Shown in pieces: positions 34,917-47,932 of a stretch of DNA of 64,000 nt; the stretch's first letter is position 1, and every line of letters starts with the position of its first letter. The stretch lies in assembly GCA_029851415.1 (NCBI GenBank), contig CM056741.1, positions 144,882,522-144,946,521 on the forward strand, read 5' to 3'. This DNA comes from Eretmocerus hayati. Taxonomy: Eukaryota > Arthropoda > Insecta > Hymenoptera > Aphelinidae. Both the position numbers and the translations under genes were made by a program. The notes below the pieces were generated by a model. That model made no database searches. It saw nothing but the letters and a program-made list of their open reading frames with translations, and was not told the DNA's origin.

Positions 34917-35582
34917 TACTATATAAGAACGCTTGCGGTGGGCCACGTTTGCAAATAGTGGAAATCGGGATGTGCATAGATTAGTTGAAGAAAGGAATAT
35001 TTATGCGGGGACCGTTTGTGGGTAATTTTCTCGAATCTTGAAAATTGATAGAATAAATTAATAAAACCGTAGAGTAACAACCTTTGGAAGGACCGATTAA
35101 TGGCAATTTCCAAGTCTGAAGTTCATGCCAATTTTTGCATCGCTAAGAGAAGTGGCTGTAATGAATACTCATCCCTGGATAAATAAATCAAAAACCCTAG
35201 CTAGTCAGTACTGACATAAACTCAGCTTAATTACGATGAGTTCGTTGCAATTTTATCATTATTGCAAAAAGTGTGTCTCGCGGAAATTAGCCAGAGTTGC
35301 TGTAAATCATTCATGAGCTCTTATACTCATCCGCAAAGTGTCTGGAAAAACTTGAGAATAGACAACCCGTTTCTTGCTTATACAACGGTTATTACCACCA
35401 GGCTCTTTCATTCTGTAATCAGGCTGTAGTCATTTGCGTTACTCCAACTTTGAATATTCATGTACCTTATTAGCCCTACATTTTGTTGACGACCCTCCCT
35501 TGTAACTTCCTTACTTTCGAGTTTACAGGTCACCCCAAGAAGTAAGAACTAATTACGAATTAAATCAAAACTTGATTTTCAG
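34917..35582. other. Intron 3, 3' part
   Basis: No repeat recognised. It ends with acceptor CTTGATTTTCAG at 35571-35582. Confidence 0.5.
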
Positions 35583-35689
35583 AACCTCCAAGGACGTCCC
35601 CTCAGCAAGACTCATCGGTAACCGGCGTGCCCATACCTCCGCCTCCCCCACCCCCGGGATCTGGGCCGCAACCTGAAACCTACATACAA
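35583..35689 (+). CDS. FN3 membrane protein, coding exon 4 (proline-rich stalk)
   Basis: The exon completes codon 113 with two bases and encodes residues 114-148. The sequence is Pro, Ser and Gln rich, with seven consecutive prolines (131-137) followed by GSGPQPETYIQ. It links the FN3 domain to the membrane helix and is probably an extended extracellular stalk. The donor GTGAGT at 35690-35695 leaves phase 0. The exon joins in the correct phase on both sides. A 7.7 kb intron follows. Confidence 0.85.
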
Positions 35690-35695
35690 GTGAGT

Positions 35696-38200
35696 TGAAT
35701 TTGTTGAATATCATTGAATTTTGATTAATATAACCCGCTCTTTCCGGTTTTCACTTTCCACCAGTCTTGAAAAAATTGCCTGCCGCGAAAAATATTTATA
35801 ACTAGTTGAAAAATAACGAAAAACTTCGAAATTACAGAATTGAAAAGTCATGGATTATTCTATCCTTTTCTAAAATAGAAATATATCCTCATTATTAAAG
35901 GAATGTGTTCCCAGGGTTGCCGAAGATTTTACAGAATTTCCTCACATTTTTACGATGGGCCAATTACAATTTATCACAAATATCGGTTTTCGGATATGTC
36001 CTCTGTAGTGGACAAAATAAGTGAGGGGGATAAGGTTCACGTAGAAACGATGTCATTCTTCTTTGAGATAGATTGTTTCCGATTTTATTCTGGAATGGAT
36101 ATATTTTCGGTAATTTGTGAGGCATCGTAGTTTCGTTGCCAGGTAGTGTGTGATACGAAAGTCTATGACTTGTTCGCCGAGTAATTTTGAGACTCATTCT
36201 TGTCTTTGGAGAACCTTCACGTACACTCCAATGAGACCGATAGCTTGTATTAATCTATCTTGAACATCTTATCCTCTACTCAACCCTCAAAATGAAATTT
36301 TGATTCTCGACGGCACATTTCATCAATTTTTTTTCCTGGTAAGAAATTTACGTTGGAACAGTTTCTTTCTATAAGAGAATTAGTAGTCCTCATATCGAAT
36401 CCTTTCACGAACTAAGCATGAAGGTATGTTTAGCTCTCCATAAAAATGATAATTTAGAACGAGAATAAAGAAAATACCACTTCGCTAGAAAAATTTCATC
36501 AGTACTGTTGAGACAGTCATCTTAATGTGCATATTCGTGGTGCTAGTAGGGAAACCACCACTTTGATGATTTGAGAATGTTATTGAAAGATTAGAAAATG
36601 TGCCACGATACATGAATTATTACTGATCACGATCCCTATTCACAAAAGCCATCAGCCCTTCAGTTCGCATCTCTGAGCAGATCAATGTCGATCGAAACAT
36701 CTACAAATTTTGACTCCGAACATTCCGATGAAATTTCCACTGGCGGAGTAAGTAAGATGGATCGAGAGGGGTAGCAAAAGCAAAATTGAAGACACGTGAG
36801 AGTATGGTGCATAGATAAAAGCAGCTGGTGGTGGCCGAGTTGCGTGGTTGGGAGAGTAAACCTTTGGTCCAACCATTTGCGTATAGGACAGGCAGAGGGA
36901 TGCGGGATGGACGTCCTATGCGATAAATTCACGATGACGTCTCTGCGTGGCACTTTCGAGGTTGTCGTGGCTCGTAAAGTACCCAGAATGAATTGAGCCC
37001 ATCCGCCGCCGCGCCACGCCGTCCGTCTATCCGATTGAGGTGACCGAGTTGTATGCTGGAATTTCCCGCACTGTTGAGGAATTGTTTTGCTATGATTTTT
37101 TTCCGCGGTCAACCGGAAATTATGGATCCCTTTTTTTTGCAGTCGCAGACTTTTTGAAACATTCACAGGATAGAGATGCTGCAGCGTCAGCAAATGTAAT
37201 TTTGGTTGATTTTTGTCCTCTCCATCTCCTCTTTTTTCGTAGCCTCGGGCATCCATGCGTTAATCAATTTTCATTCGTATCGAATTTGCATGGTATGTAT
37301 AGAACATTTTCATTCCATAGTCGAATTGCAAGAAGAAAATTGACAGATTTCACGACCCATTTCAATCAATCTTTCAACTTTCACAGAGTTATTTTGTCAG
37401 CCGGAAACTTTCAATACTATCCACTATCTGCTCATCTGTGTTAATTCAATCTTCATCGAACAGCACCTTGTGCTTAGGTAACTCTCCAAAATGTATCAAT
37501 CAAATAGGTGCGTTGAACATAAATTATGCAAAATATCTGTAAACGTAGAAGCACTGAACTCGTGGTTATCACATCGGTGGGATATTTTATTTTCTGAACG
37601 TAAGGGACGCTCGACCAAAAAATGTTTGCACGTGGGTGTTTGTGGAGCCTCTATGGAAAATTGTTGTAACGTAGTGACGGTGATAGCTATTCATACAATA
37701 TGAGTGATACATGGTAGAAACTTTTTTCTTACCCATATCTTACATTCAGAAAAGCTAAAAGACCTACACGTGATAGCTATGTGGCTTCAGAAATTCTACC
37801 TTGAAAATTTCCCTTGATATTTCCTGATGAGGAGTGTGATGAACGCACCCGAATCGTCAGAAGTCTAATGGAGTTCAAGTAGACTCTGGCAATGTAGTCC
37901 AATCGTATAGAAATTAATTGTAGTCATTCATAGTATGCAAAACATTTTGAGATACCGCCTTTACAGGTTGATGTTTTCTCGTTCGGTGACTCTTATGTTT
38001 ATTGGAAAATCTCCTGTACATTCTGTGGACAGAAATGTCTGAAGTGACGAGAATGAGTGGAATCTTGTGACTTTCATCCGATTTCTTCATGTACACAGTG
38101 CAGAAAGTTAACGATGTAAACATCGGCAGCAAGAGTAGGGAACTACTCCCGCGTCGTTCCGTGATGTAGAAATTTGGCTTTTTTATACTGAGAAGCGGGC
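35696..38200. other. Intron 4, 5' part, no recognised feature
   Basis: The minus-strand open frame 36660-37256 (198 codons) has no recognisable domain and odd composition. I treat it as chance. Confidence 0.4.
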
Positions 38201-38209
38201 TTCCGTCTC

Positions 38210-38480
38210 CACCCCGGTTAGGTGGCTTTCATGGGCCTGAGGTAGCAGTACGCCCTGCCAGCGAGTTGGCTCAATGGAAAGCCATTCCCCAGCTACAAGT
38301 GGTTCGGGGGTGATCCATCTTTCCTTTGACGACTACCCAATTTTGGGCCAGCTGCCAATACGCGGCCAAACCTATCTCTCGGTGAAGAGCTGAGACTCGT
38401 GTATGCGGTTCAGAAACGTCCATCTCAAACCCATTCCACAGCTTATCGTAAAGCTAATGGCTGACAGCCACCTGTCTTGT
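38210..38480 (+). repeat. SINE-like sequence with RNA polymerase III box motifs
   Basis: TTGGCTCAATGG at 38265-38276 fits an A box (TRGYNNARNGG). About 35 bases on, GTGGTTCGGGGGTGATCC resembles a B box with one or more mismatches. Such spacing is found in tRNA-derived SINE heads. The block is GC-richer than the intron around it. No second copy was seen in the window, so the call is tentative. Confidence 0.25.
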
Positions 38481-38742
38481 ATGAGAATAATTTAAAAAGA
38501 TGATGCCCGTTGTTGAACTCATCTACAACATACAGAGCCCTCAAATTTTTGAAAGTCAATTCCTACTCATCCGGGGGCCGTCCAAATCGACAGTTTCATT
38601 TTATATTAGCATAAAAATTTTGAAAAATATGACCATGTCATTTACATCTCTACAATGTCTCATTTTCCACAACATCCCTTATATTATTCAGATCTCTTCG
38701 TCATCTAATCAGCAAGCTCAGCAGACAGACTATAACTTTCAT

Positions 38743-39581
38743 ATACCGCCAATTGGGGTAATTTTGGAATAATTTCGACTTTTTTCCTCATTGTTTTTCG
38801 TAAAGCTCGGGAAGGTTACGATGAAACTCTCCTCACCTAGTGACCAATCGGAAGCTTGAGATCTTAGCTTTCGATTGGCGTAAGCTAGAGTTCGATTCGA
38901 GGATTCTATTCGAAGATACAGTCGTAGAAGCAAAACACTTTTTACAAAACCTGGGGTGTGGTACCTTTGGGACACTCCAAGTTCAACTCATGTTACTTTT
39001 GTTTTGAAATAAAGAATCAACGCTCTCCGGTCATGAATAAAAAGTCAAAGGCGTTAGCTTCCAATTGCTTTTTGGAACGTTCCGATCGGATGTTTCCACG
39101 CCGAGTAATGTTCATTTGAAGTTAATCAGCTATTCGAACCAACTTTCCGAGATTTGGCAGAAATTTGTATGAAAATTGAAAACTAGTCCAAATAGCTCAT
39201 TAATTTCAAATAAGCATTACTTGGCGTGGAAACATCCGACCGGGACGCTCCAAAAAGCAATTGAAAGCTAACGCCTTTGACTTTCTATTTATGACCGAAG
39301 AGCGTTGATTCTCTATTTCAAAACAAAAGTAACATGAGTTGAACTTGGAGTGTCCCAAAGTTACCCCAATCCAGGTTTTGTAAAAAGTGTTTTGCTTCTA
39401 CGACCGAATCTTCGAATAGAATCCTCAAATAGAGCTCTAGTTCACGCCAATCGAAAGCTAAGATCTCAAGCTTTCGATTAGTCACTGCCTAAGGTGAGTT
39501 TTATCGTAACCTCCCCGAGCTTTACGAAAAGCAATCACAAAAAAGTCGAAATTGTCCCAAAGTTACCCCAGTTGACGGTAT
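38743..39581. mobile_element. 0.84 kb inverted-repeat element
   Basis: ATACCGCCAATTGGGGTAAT at the left mirrors ATTACCCCAGTTGACGGTAT-like sequence at the right. The arms, about 390 bases each, keep long near-identical blocks (GGCGTTAGCTTCCAATTGCT against AGCAATTGAAAGCTAACGCC) around a spacer of about 50 bases near 39136-39186. Non-coding foldback element. Confidence 0.8.
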
Positions 39582-41304
39582 CATAGACTGCATCGTGGCG
39601 GGAAGTGCTGCCCCAGCGATACTTATACGCTGTGCATATGAGAAAATTGAGGGGAGACAGAAGATTGACCCCATACTTATTACTTTGGTTATTGTCGTAC
39701 GAAGTAGTCGTTATAAATTCCAACAAGTCGTGAGGTACCACTTCTCGTTACCTTCATGATGAATCGTACGATTCGGAACAAAACCTTCGTCATTCTTTAC
39801 CTTGAATATTTGCATTCCATAAATATAGCAGGTGCTATGAAGATAGAAGAGATGAAATCCTCTCAAGACCGAGCGGTGCGGTAAAAAAGTTGGCCGAGTG
39901 AGGAAAATCAGTTTTCGCAACGGAATATATTTTTCTCGGTGGGTGATAATGGTATTATATAGCTTATTAGCGGAAGTTTGTAGGCCAGTTGAATCGCCCG
40001 GCTAACTTCTCAAAAGTTACTTATCCAACGAGGTCTGCGCTTGCATTCGACGGGTGAGATAGAACCTTGAACGTCGTCGCTCGTCCCAGTCAAGGCAGAT
40101 CCTCGGAATCTCCTCTATCAGTCTATCCACTTATATCAAGTCTTCGGGCGTATGCACTCCACCCCAACTACGGAAGATAAAATACCTCGGTCCTCGTCAA
40201 TTAAACTCCTCGTCCAAGTCCTCCCTTCGCCGGGCCTCACTAATGGGGCTCTAACAGGGCAATGACTTTTCGTGACAATTTTTGTCATGGCCCTTCTTTC
40301 CTCAGATTCATTCTACCTTGGCCATCTTTCGAAGTTCATTACTGACAGAACCATGTTGAATATTTTGACAGAAAGTTGTAGTGGCGTTTTTCGTATTATT
40401 CAATAATGAACAATAGATTTTTCCCGTATCTCCAATGAAATTCGGATCTGCACGAACCCCTCTTTGTATTTGAAATATATTACTTTCATTTCGACTTTCC
40501 GTCAGTACATACCAGCGATCAGAGGTTAGAAAATGTCGTGGGTTGAAGAGTTGAGTGGCGTAATAGAATTGAATCTCGAAGCGTTTGGAACTTCTTAGTG
40601 AAAGGCTAAACTATAGTTCGGTCTTATAACAATTCAATTGCCAAACAAAAACAATTTGTCAAGGAAATTTTTCATTTTGCAAGGCTTCATGGTTACCAGG
40701 TTCACTATTCATTTTGAAACTCATACCTATTGAATGCCGGTCTCTCGGAAGCACAAGAAGTTTGTTTGGTTTGCTCTCTAGCCAAGAAACCTTAAGCATC
40801 CATCGTAACCGAGTTATTTGGGAACTACCAAGAAGCTCTGTATTCATAGCTTGTGGGTGAAATTTTTCTTCGACTATCGTCTTGATCATTGAATGATGTA
40901 ACCGTTTTGCAAACTTTTGATTGATGAATCAAATTGTAGAAATGTCAATTCATGGAAGAGTCGAGAGTATGTGATCACCATGATTCGAAGGGCGGCCATG
41001 GAACTTCTTTCACACCTTATATGAAAACATTCATGATTCTATGTTCCACACGAGTTATGTGATCATCGTTATTATTCAATTTGTGTTTGAAAAATTGTTA
41101 TTGAACTCAACTCGCTAGAGAATTCGAGCAAAATGGGAACAGTTTGACTGCAGATACTTTCTAATAACTACCTCGTCCAATTCTCTTGCGACGAAAAATC
41201 AAATACTTATTATCATCTTATTTTTACTAGCGTTATTTGTACTAGCTTGGAAATGTCCATGATAAGTTTGACGCCCACGAAATTCTTTGAAAGCTAGAAA
41301 ATGA
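39582..41304. other. Intron 4, no recognised feature
   Basis: Only short, unrecognised open frames. No repeats were matched. Confidence 0.4.
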
Positions 41305-41306
41305 TA

Positions 41307-42416
41307 CAGGCAGCCCCGGCTATTCGCGGTCCCGGTATTCCTGGAATTCACTTATTCGCGGTTTCTGATTTACGGCATTCCCCGGTATTCGCGGTGCCCT
41401 GATCATAGAGATATCATAGATAGAGGAGGGGAGAGGTGGGCCTCTCTGTACGTGGGATTTTCTCTGCGAAAGAGAGAGAGAAAAGGCAAGGAGTCCTTCT
41501 TCTTTCTCTCTCGCACCTGCAAGGCGCATTGCTCAGTCAACACGAAGACACATAGGCGCGTCGGAGCAGAGGGGATCATGTACTGCGTGATGCACCCCGC
41601 AGGTGCGAAAGAGAAAGAAAGAAGACTCCTCGCCTTTTCTCTCCCTCTTTCGCAAAGAAACGTGTAGGCTGCGCTTCGCTCCTCTATCTGTAATATCTCT
41701 ATGGCCCTGATTCGCTTATTCGCGGTTTGGATCTGGATCTTCGAGATAACTTAGCTCATAAAACGCGAATTTTCGATGGATTTCATCCGAATGTGTTCTT
41801 CCAATTCAACTTTGTGATTGAGTGTTCAACATTTCGAGGGTGTTGCTATTGTTATTGTTTTCCAAGGCTGATTAATTGGTTATACGACACAGTTATTAGT
41901 GTACCTGTGTACTATCTCAATTCTGCTCATGGCACACTGCGTAGAAAGAACGCATATTCGTCAATTAGAAAACGTGATAACGAATTGTGAGCCTTTCGAA
42001 AGAATCGAAAATGTCAAATTTGCTTGCCACTTAAGGAAAAATGGCCGAGTTCTTAGAACTTCCAATGGCCACTCACCAGAGATTGTGTATTCGTCAATCT
42101 CGCTAGTCAAAGGTGACAGAGTTCGTCACCCGCACGCTCGTGGATGGATTTTCCCAACAGATTTTCGAGTGAATTCTAGTAATTTTTCAATCGTTACATA
42201 CTGTTACTTCGTATCTTTCACATATTGAGTCAACTTGCTAAGCTTCTTACATGAATTTGTTGATTAAAGATGATTTGCAGATTTTTTACTTACTCACGGA
42301 TCCTTCATATGTATACGTAACCCCCCCCCCCCCCCCTTTTTTTCCATAAGCCCAAGGTCCCGGTATTCGCGGCATTTTCTTTATACGCATTATACGCGAA
42401 TAGCGGGGGTTGCCTG
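41307..42416. mobile_element. Non-autonomous pogo/Tigger-like element
   Basis: TA borders at 41305-41306 and 42417-42418. The ends are CAGGCAGCCCCGGCTATTCG and the complement of CAGGCAACCCCCGCTATTCG. Subterminal GGTATTCGCGG words repeat. The interior frames at 41727-42228 show no clear transposase. A 300-bp MITE is nested at 41404-41703. A run of C bases is at about 42320-42337. Confidence 0.75.
41404..41703. mobile_element. hAT-like 300-bp palindromic MITE
   Basis: It begins CATAGAGATATCATAGATAG and ends with CTATCTGTAATATCTCTATG. An exact 8-bp duplication GCCCTGAT flanks it (41396-41403 and 41704-41711), as in hAT elements. The inner arms are GA/CT-rich (AAAGAGAGAGAGAAAAGGC against GCCTTTTCTCTCCCTCTTT). 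Confidence 0.8.
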
Positions 42417-42418
42417 TA

Positions 42419-42647
42419 TTTATAAAATGATGAGTAATGATCAATTGATTGTATCTAAGGAGGTTTCTTATAAAGATCGTAAGGATAACATTCTGTTGAA
42501 GTGGTGCTGCTCGTAGTTATAACGACCCACCCACCCGACCATCAACGTATCCTCCCACCGAATCTTCCGCGCTCCCACCCATGACCCACACAGCCACGTA
42601 TTATATTTTAGGCAACTCAACCCAGCCCAACTTAGACCAGACCACCC
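42419..42647. other. Intron 4, flank of a short-period array
   Basis: Contains C-rich words (CCCACCCACCCGACC). No coding signal. Confidence 0.4.
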
Positions 42648-42906
42648 CAGACCATTTCACATCGTTTCAGACCGTTTCTGACCGTACTAGACCATCCCAG
42701 ACTGTACTAGAAGGTCCCAGATCGTACCAGGCCGTGTCAGACTGTCTCACATCGTACCAGACTGTGGCAGATTGTCCTAGACTGGACCTAACATCCCAGA
42801 TCGTCTCAGACCATTCCACGCTGTTTCAGTCCATCCCAGATCGTATCAAACTGTCCCAGCTCGTACCGGACCGTTTCCAACCACTCCGTACCATTCGAGA
42901 CCAGTC
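42648..42906. repeat. Degenerate 10-bp periodic array, about 26 units
   Basis: Successive decamers follow CAGAYYGTNY, for example CAGACCATTT, CACATCGTTT, CAGACCGTTT, CTGACCGTAC, TAGACCATCC and CAGACTGTAC. The phase is kept for 26 units with one 9-base unit. The units differ a lot, so the array is old or the spacing is constrained. The + strand is open here (SFQTVSDRTRPSQTVLEG) but the frame has no gene context. Confidence 0.85.
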
Positions 42907-43157
42907 ATCTATCCGACCACCTACTGACTTACCCACCAATCCATCGACCAATCGACCTATCCATGACCTATACAGCCACCCATTGTACCTCACCCGAGAC
43001 CTCACCCATTCGAAATAGGCTACCGGATACGCAAGATCCAGATGGACAAACTTTGTTTAATCTAAGTAACAGTCGACTTCTCGTCGAATAACCCAAGCTC
43101 CAGGAATATCGGAGAAAAGAGCGAATTGAATTCAGTATGCATGGTGACCGCATCGCC

Positions 43158-43303
43158 TTATTAGTACCTTCACTGCGCAGGACCCCACCGATAGGTCCCG
43201 CGTGGCCAACTCTGTGTGCGGTGGTGATCAAAATCCCATCAAATGGTCCCCACTGGTGGGGCCCATCGCACACAGGACCCGAACGCGATTTTCGCCGCTG
43301 AAA
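43158..43303. repeat. GGTGGGNCC-rich repeat (piggyBac-like MITE?)
   Basis: The left end TTAGTACCTTCACTGCGCAG is a worn version of TTAACACGTTCACTGCGACG seen complemented at 52826. The interior has CCCCACTGGTGGGGCCCATC, and GACCCGAACGCGATTTTCGC is shared with 11730-11755. It lies just upstream of coding exon 5. Confidence 0.4.
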
Positions 43304-43367
43304 ATTGGCATATTTCGCTCTGCATCTGTTCACGATTCAGAATTTTCGGAAATTATTCTGTCCTCAG

Positions 43368-43580
43368 ATTCGAGGGGTGGAGGTTGGCATCGTGGTGCTG
43401 GTGCTGATGGTGTGGGTGGGCGCAATAGCACTGTTCTTCAACCGATGGGGTAAGATCCGGATGCTGCTGCCGTACCAGCCGGACTACAAGTCGGAGCAGC
43501 TCAAGGTTCCGGGAGCCGGAGCTTGCGCTTCGGCCAACGCTGGCTACACTCATAGCTCGTCCCAGCACGTCTGCTCTCAG
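43368..43580 (+). CDS. FN3 membrane protein, coding exon 5 (transmembrane helix)
   Basis: The exon encodes residues 149-219 in phase 0 at both ends. The helix runs about 152-172 (VEVGIVVLVLMVWVGAIALF). It is followed by NRWGKIRMLLPYQPDYK, whose basic residues place this side in the cytoplasm, so the protein is type I. The tail continues with small and polar residues to HVCSQ. The acceptor is TTCTGTCCTCAG at 43356-43367 and the donor GTAACG at 43581-43586. The largest intron, 15.9 kb, follows. Confidence 0.9.
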
Positions 43581-43586
43581 GTAACG

Positions 43587-46500
43587 AATCGCCACCGGAC
43601 TATTTTTTACTCCGAACCCTCATATTTTCTGCCGCAACATAATCCTCGAGGCGTTTACTCTCGCGGCGTGTGCATTATTAATGTACTTACTTACATAACC
43701 CTCGGGAGTACAGGCACTCTGAACAATTGTGGAACCGAGCTTTTCGTTTGCCTGTTTGAATTTTATTGCTTCGATTACATTTTCAGATCAAAATAACGTC
43801 ATGAATCTTGCGAGAATCCCTGAAGACGCTTGAAAATTCTTCCTTTCGTTTTTCAAATTTTTTCGCTGTCAGTAACACCGTGGAGCTTTAACTCCATAAG
43901 GAATAAACAAGTTGGTCTCATTTCTCCATTTCTTAGTATAAAAATACGAGATTGGAAAATCTCTCTTCACTCTTGTTGTGATATTTTTGTGATGGGATTT
44001 GAAATGATAATTCAGAGTGAGTTAATATCCCAAGGCGAGTTACCTCTACGTTTCATCTCGTATATGAAGTGAGCAAATTTTGATTACATTGATTCAATTT
44101 TTTGTCACCTGCAATATCGTAAAATTTGTAACTCGATAGACCATTGTGATGGTAACTGCATTGTATCATCATTTACCAATGACCTCAATTAGCGTATAGT
44201 GAAATTGGTTCAAATCCATGCGATCTCAGCATGAAGCTCATTACGATAATATCATACAATCTTCAATTCTATCCATATGCTTGCAGCTCGTGTTTCCATG
44301 ATTGAGAAATGGGAATCCATAATTTCTTCATTTACACTTTGAAACTGCACAAAGAACGGAGAACTCTTTATCGATTAGTAATAACAGCTTGAAAAATATC
44401 TCGTTGGCAATTTTCTTCTGAAAAATCGATTGTACTCGAGCAATTAACATTTTATAATTCTGCTAGCCAAGTCCGCGTCATTCAGAAAGTCAGAGACATC
44501 GAAATCGCTCGAGGCAATTATGACAAGTATTCCCTCATGAAATCGAAAGCTCCGCTTTCCAAGTCGTCTATAATACTCAACGATATAGCTTTGCATTCTT
44601 TGAGAGCGCGAAAGAAAGGCGAGTAGCCGCGAGCTTATCTCGGCTGCTCGCCCCTCGGGATCGTGAATTGGCATCAGTGTAGTAAAAGAAGATACTACAA
44701 ATCGGATTTTCGAGCCGACTCGTCGACTATCCCCTGTGGATGGCCTCTCACTCCGCGACGAGACAGTTCTAAAGTTCCCGACAATTCGCGCGCAATCACC
44801 TCGTAGATTCGATGCTCGCTCTTGCCACCCGCGCCCCTCCCCTCCTTTCACTGGAAAATCGGACCTCTTGATCTCTGTTTCCCAGTAACTACGCGACAAA
44901 AAAAAGGCTATGTTACGAGTGTCACTCTCACTAGATCGCTGTTGATTTTTTTATGCCGTGTTGTACACGATACATGTCATGGTCTCGGAAATTATTGACG
45001 GAATGAAACGATGGAATTTTTTGTTGAAAAATTTTGCGAGTTCTAGAAATCCTCTATTCATAATCCTGAAAGATGCCAGAGTAATATTTATCTTCTCGGT
45101 TGGTGTAACTTTTGCTCTATCTTGCTTCGAGCGATGCTAGATGTATTTTTGATCGATTGAAATCAATACCACTCTGGTTTTGTCGTCGGGGTGATTTTAA
45201 ATTCGATTTCGAGTCGAGGAATGACGCGGCAAGGAGAGTTGAAATTCGAAATTGAATTGCTTCCTAGAATTGGGAAAAAGTCAAGGTGCTATTTTGGGAT
45301 CCCGTGACACACGCTCTTTTGAAATTGAGTCGTCAACGAGAAATCCATCAGCGTGACATGCGAAGTATATATGAAAGGTAACTGCATAAAAGGCATCAGC
45401 TCTGTTATGTCGTTGTGTATACTCCCTGAAATTGAGAAGTCAATGGAAAATTTACGGTAGAATATTGTACAATGGTAATCTCGCGTGGCTTGTCCCGAGT
45501 GAGTAATTTTCAATACACCTACAAAAGCTAAAGGGAAAATTTGTGAAATATAATGAACTTGATTGTATACTTGATAACGAATTATTAAGGATGAATGTAA
45601 AACGTGTGATGTGGTTTTATTGTGGGCGAAGGTAATGTCTTCGTTGTCGGACATGGTGATGCAGTGCGGGGGAGGGGGTTGCTGCGTACTGGATCAGTGC
45701 TTTCATTATCCAAGAAGGCCCAGACAGCCCCGCGAATGCGGATGCCAATTCGCCCTCCTGCACAGGGTTGACATCGCGTGACCATCGGTATCGTCACTTT
45801 TCTCTAAGGCTTCACAAATCTTGATCTGGTGAATTTTTTCAACATCAAGTGATTGTCTCAACACCATCGCAGCGAGTGCAACTCGATAATAGCTTGTATA
45901 CCCTCCTCGAACTGACGAAGCGTAAAGGGGTTTTTTGGAATTTCATGAAAAACGTCCTTACTCAGAAAAGTCTTTGAATCTAGAGCGTTCATTACCGTTT
46001 CTCCATCCTGTCGTAATCTTAAGGATACAATATTTTTGTATAATGAGTCTCGGGAGTCATCCACATGGGCATTGAATATTTTTATCTGTTTCATGAAAAA
46101 CTTGAACATCATAAGATTGCGTTCTGTCCCTTTGAAAATACGAGATCCAAATTGATGGAAGATGATTGAGGTTTGCATAATTTGCAATAAAGAGTGAGCG
46201 AGTTCGTCATCAAATTTTACCTCCAAGGAAATTCAAAGAGAGCATCTGCAAATTTTGTGAAAAATTGAAGTTCTGACAGAGCTTGATGTGGAACCCTTGT
46301 ACCGCAAGAGATTATTGTGTCATGTGTTGGCTAGTTCAACATGAATGAATTATAGACCCAGGAAACTAGAATTTTATTCATCTTCTCAATCTGGCCTTTC
46401 GGACATATTTCCTATTGACTTTATCCTGCTCCAGGAAGTGAATTCTATAAGCTTTACATTTCAATGTCACGTCAAAGATAAATTTGATCAATAAAACCGC

Positions 46501-47741
46501 CGTTGCACCACTACCAAATAATCTTTGCGCTCAGATTTTATCTTAGATTCAGTAAGAGTAACCCAAAGACTTGGAGTCCCCGCGACACAAGTTTCGAGGA
46601 TAATTCTTGAATAGCAAAAATTCGTCGTAAGTCCAACGAGGCAACTTTCATATTCCGCATCAAGTATTTGAAGGAATAAAAAGGCAAAATCCCAGGGCTT
46701 AGAGCAAATTTATCCAAGAGCCGATAAGGAAAAAGAGGAGCGGGCGGGTGGGCTACTGGACGGAGACTCGACGCTAGGCTGGAGGGGTTTAGAGTGAGAC
46801 AGGCCTCTCTGCGGTATATCTAGTAGGATCGAGACAAAGAATGTACAATACCCGCTTTCTCGCGGCACATAGCGTCTGAGGTCTCAGGACTACTAGCCTT
46901 TGGAGCATCAGCCAACTCACTGACTCGCTCGGGTTTCGAATTTCCCGGGCTCTATTTCTTTGACGCGATTATAGCAGCGGGGCCGAGTCAACCCCTTTGC
47001 GCTCGTCTCTGCGCGGCCAATCGCACAACCCCATCCATGCAAACGCCCACGTGAAGGTTGCCGTTCACACGTTTACCACTAAACTCGAAGTATTAAACGC
47101 AAAAGCTTGCCTCGACTCCATCTCGGCAAACGTGCTCGGAAATAAATGCATCCTGTGTGCCTCTGTGTGTGTGCTCGTGTCGAGGTGGTGTCGTAGTTCG
47201 TTTAGCGAGCGGAAGGAGAGGTGAGCTAGGAAATTCGCTGCCTCTATCCTTGCGGAATATATAGTTTTCTATCAGTGGGGAATGCACTAAAAGGTCCTCC
47301 GCCTCGCGAAAATTGCCGCTTTCGGCTCGAGAATAGAGGAAAGAGGCTCTTAAGGCAGTGCATAAGGAATTTTGGAAAAACACTTGGTTGAGTGCATGGC
47401 GCTTCAAAATTTCTCGTCACGTCGCTAGAAGCATGAGCGGATCTACTTGGATTACACAAGATTGTACAGAAATTTCAATCAGGAAATCCTTCACGAATTT
47501 GCTCAAGTGAATCCCGTCTTCTGTGCCCTGATTTTATTTCATCAGCCTGCGTCTAGAGATGCCTTGTTCTACCTTTTATGAAAATAAATCGTTACGTTCC
47601 TGCATACACACCTATTTATGGTATACGTGAATTCTTTTTCCAGCCTCTATTGATTTCATAAACAATTGTATTCTATCTATCCATTGATTCAAAGTTTTTG
47701 TCGAGATTTTGTTAGATCCTTCACCGATGAAGTAAATTTTT
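43587..47741. other. Intron 5, 5' part, no recognised feature
   Basis: Open frames at 44444-44899 (minus), 45289-45797 (minus) and 45858-46226 (minus) lack recognisable domains. A GC-rich patch at 46730-47240 could be regulatory. Nothing firmer can be said. Confidence 0.35.
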
Positions 47742-47932
47742 TTCAGTACACTTGCATCGAAAGCCTGTGGTTTCCGCCCCGATGCCGGGGCAGAAAACGA
47801 CTGAGCATGCGCAGGCTGCGCCCTCGGTCTGCTACAATGCATGCTCCGACGTTTTCTAACCTGTGCGGCGGTGCGGGATTTTGGCCCGAAATCGTGTCGG
47901 AAACCATAGAATTTCGATGAAAGTGTACTGAA
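47742..47932. mobile_element. 191-bp hairpin MITE
   Basis: TTCAGTACACTTGCATCGAA and AAGTGTACTGAA form inverted ends, continuing inward (GTGGTTTCCG against CGGAAACCAT). GC-rich centre and no coding frame. Confidence 0.7.

Noticed and set aside
36660..37256. 198-codon minus-strand frame
   Set aside because: Low-complexity composition, no recognisable motif, lies inside an intron and lacks splice or promoter support.
44444..44899. 151-codon minus-strand frame
   Set aside because: No recognisable domain. Possible in principle, but nothing supports it.
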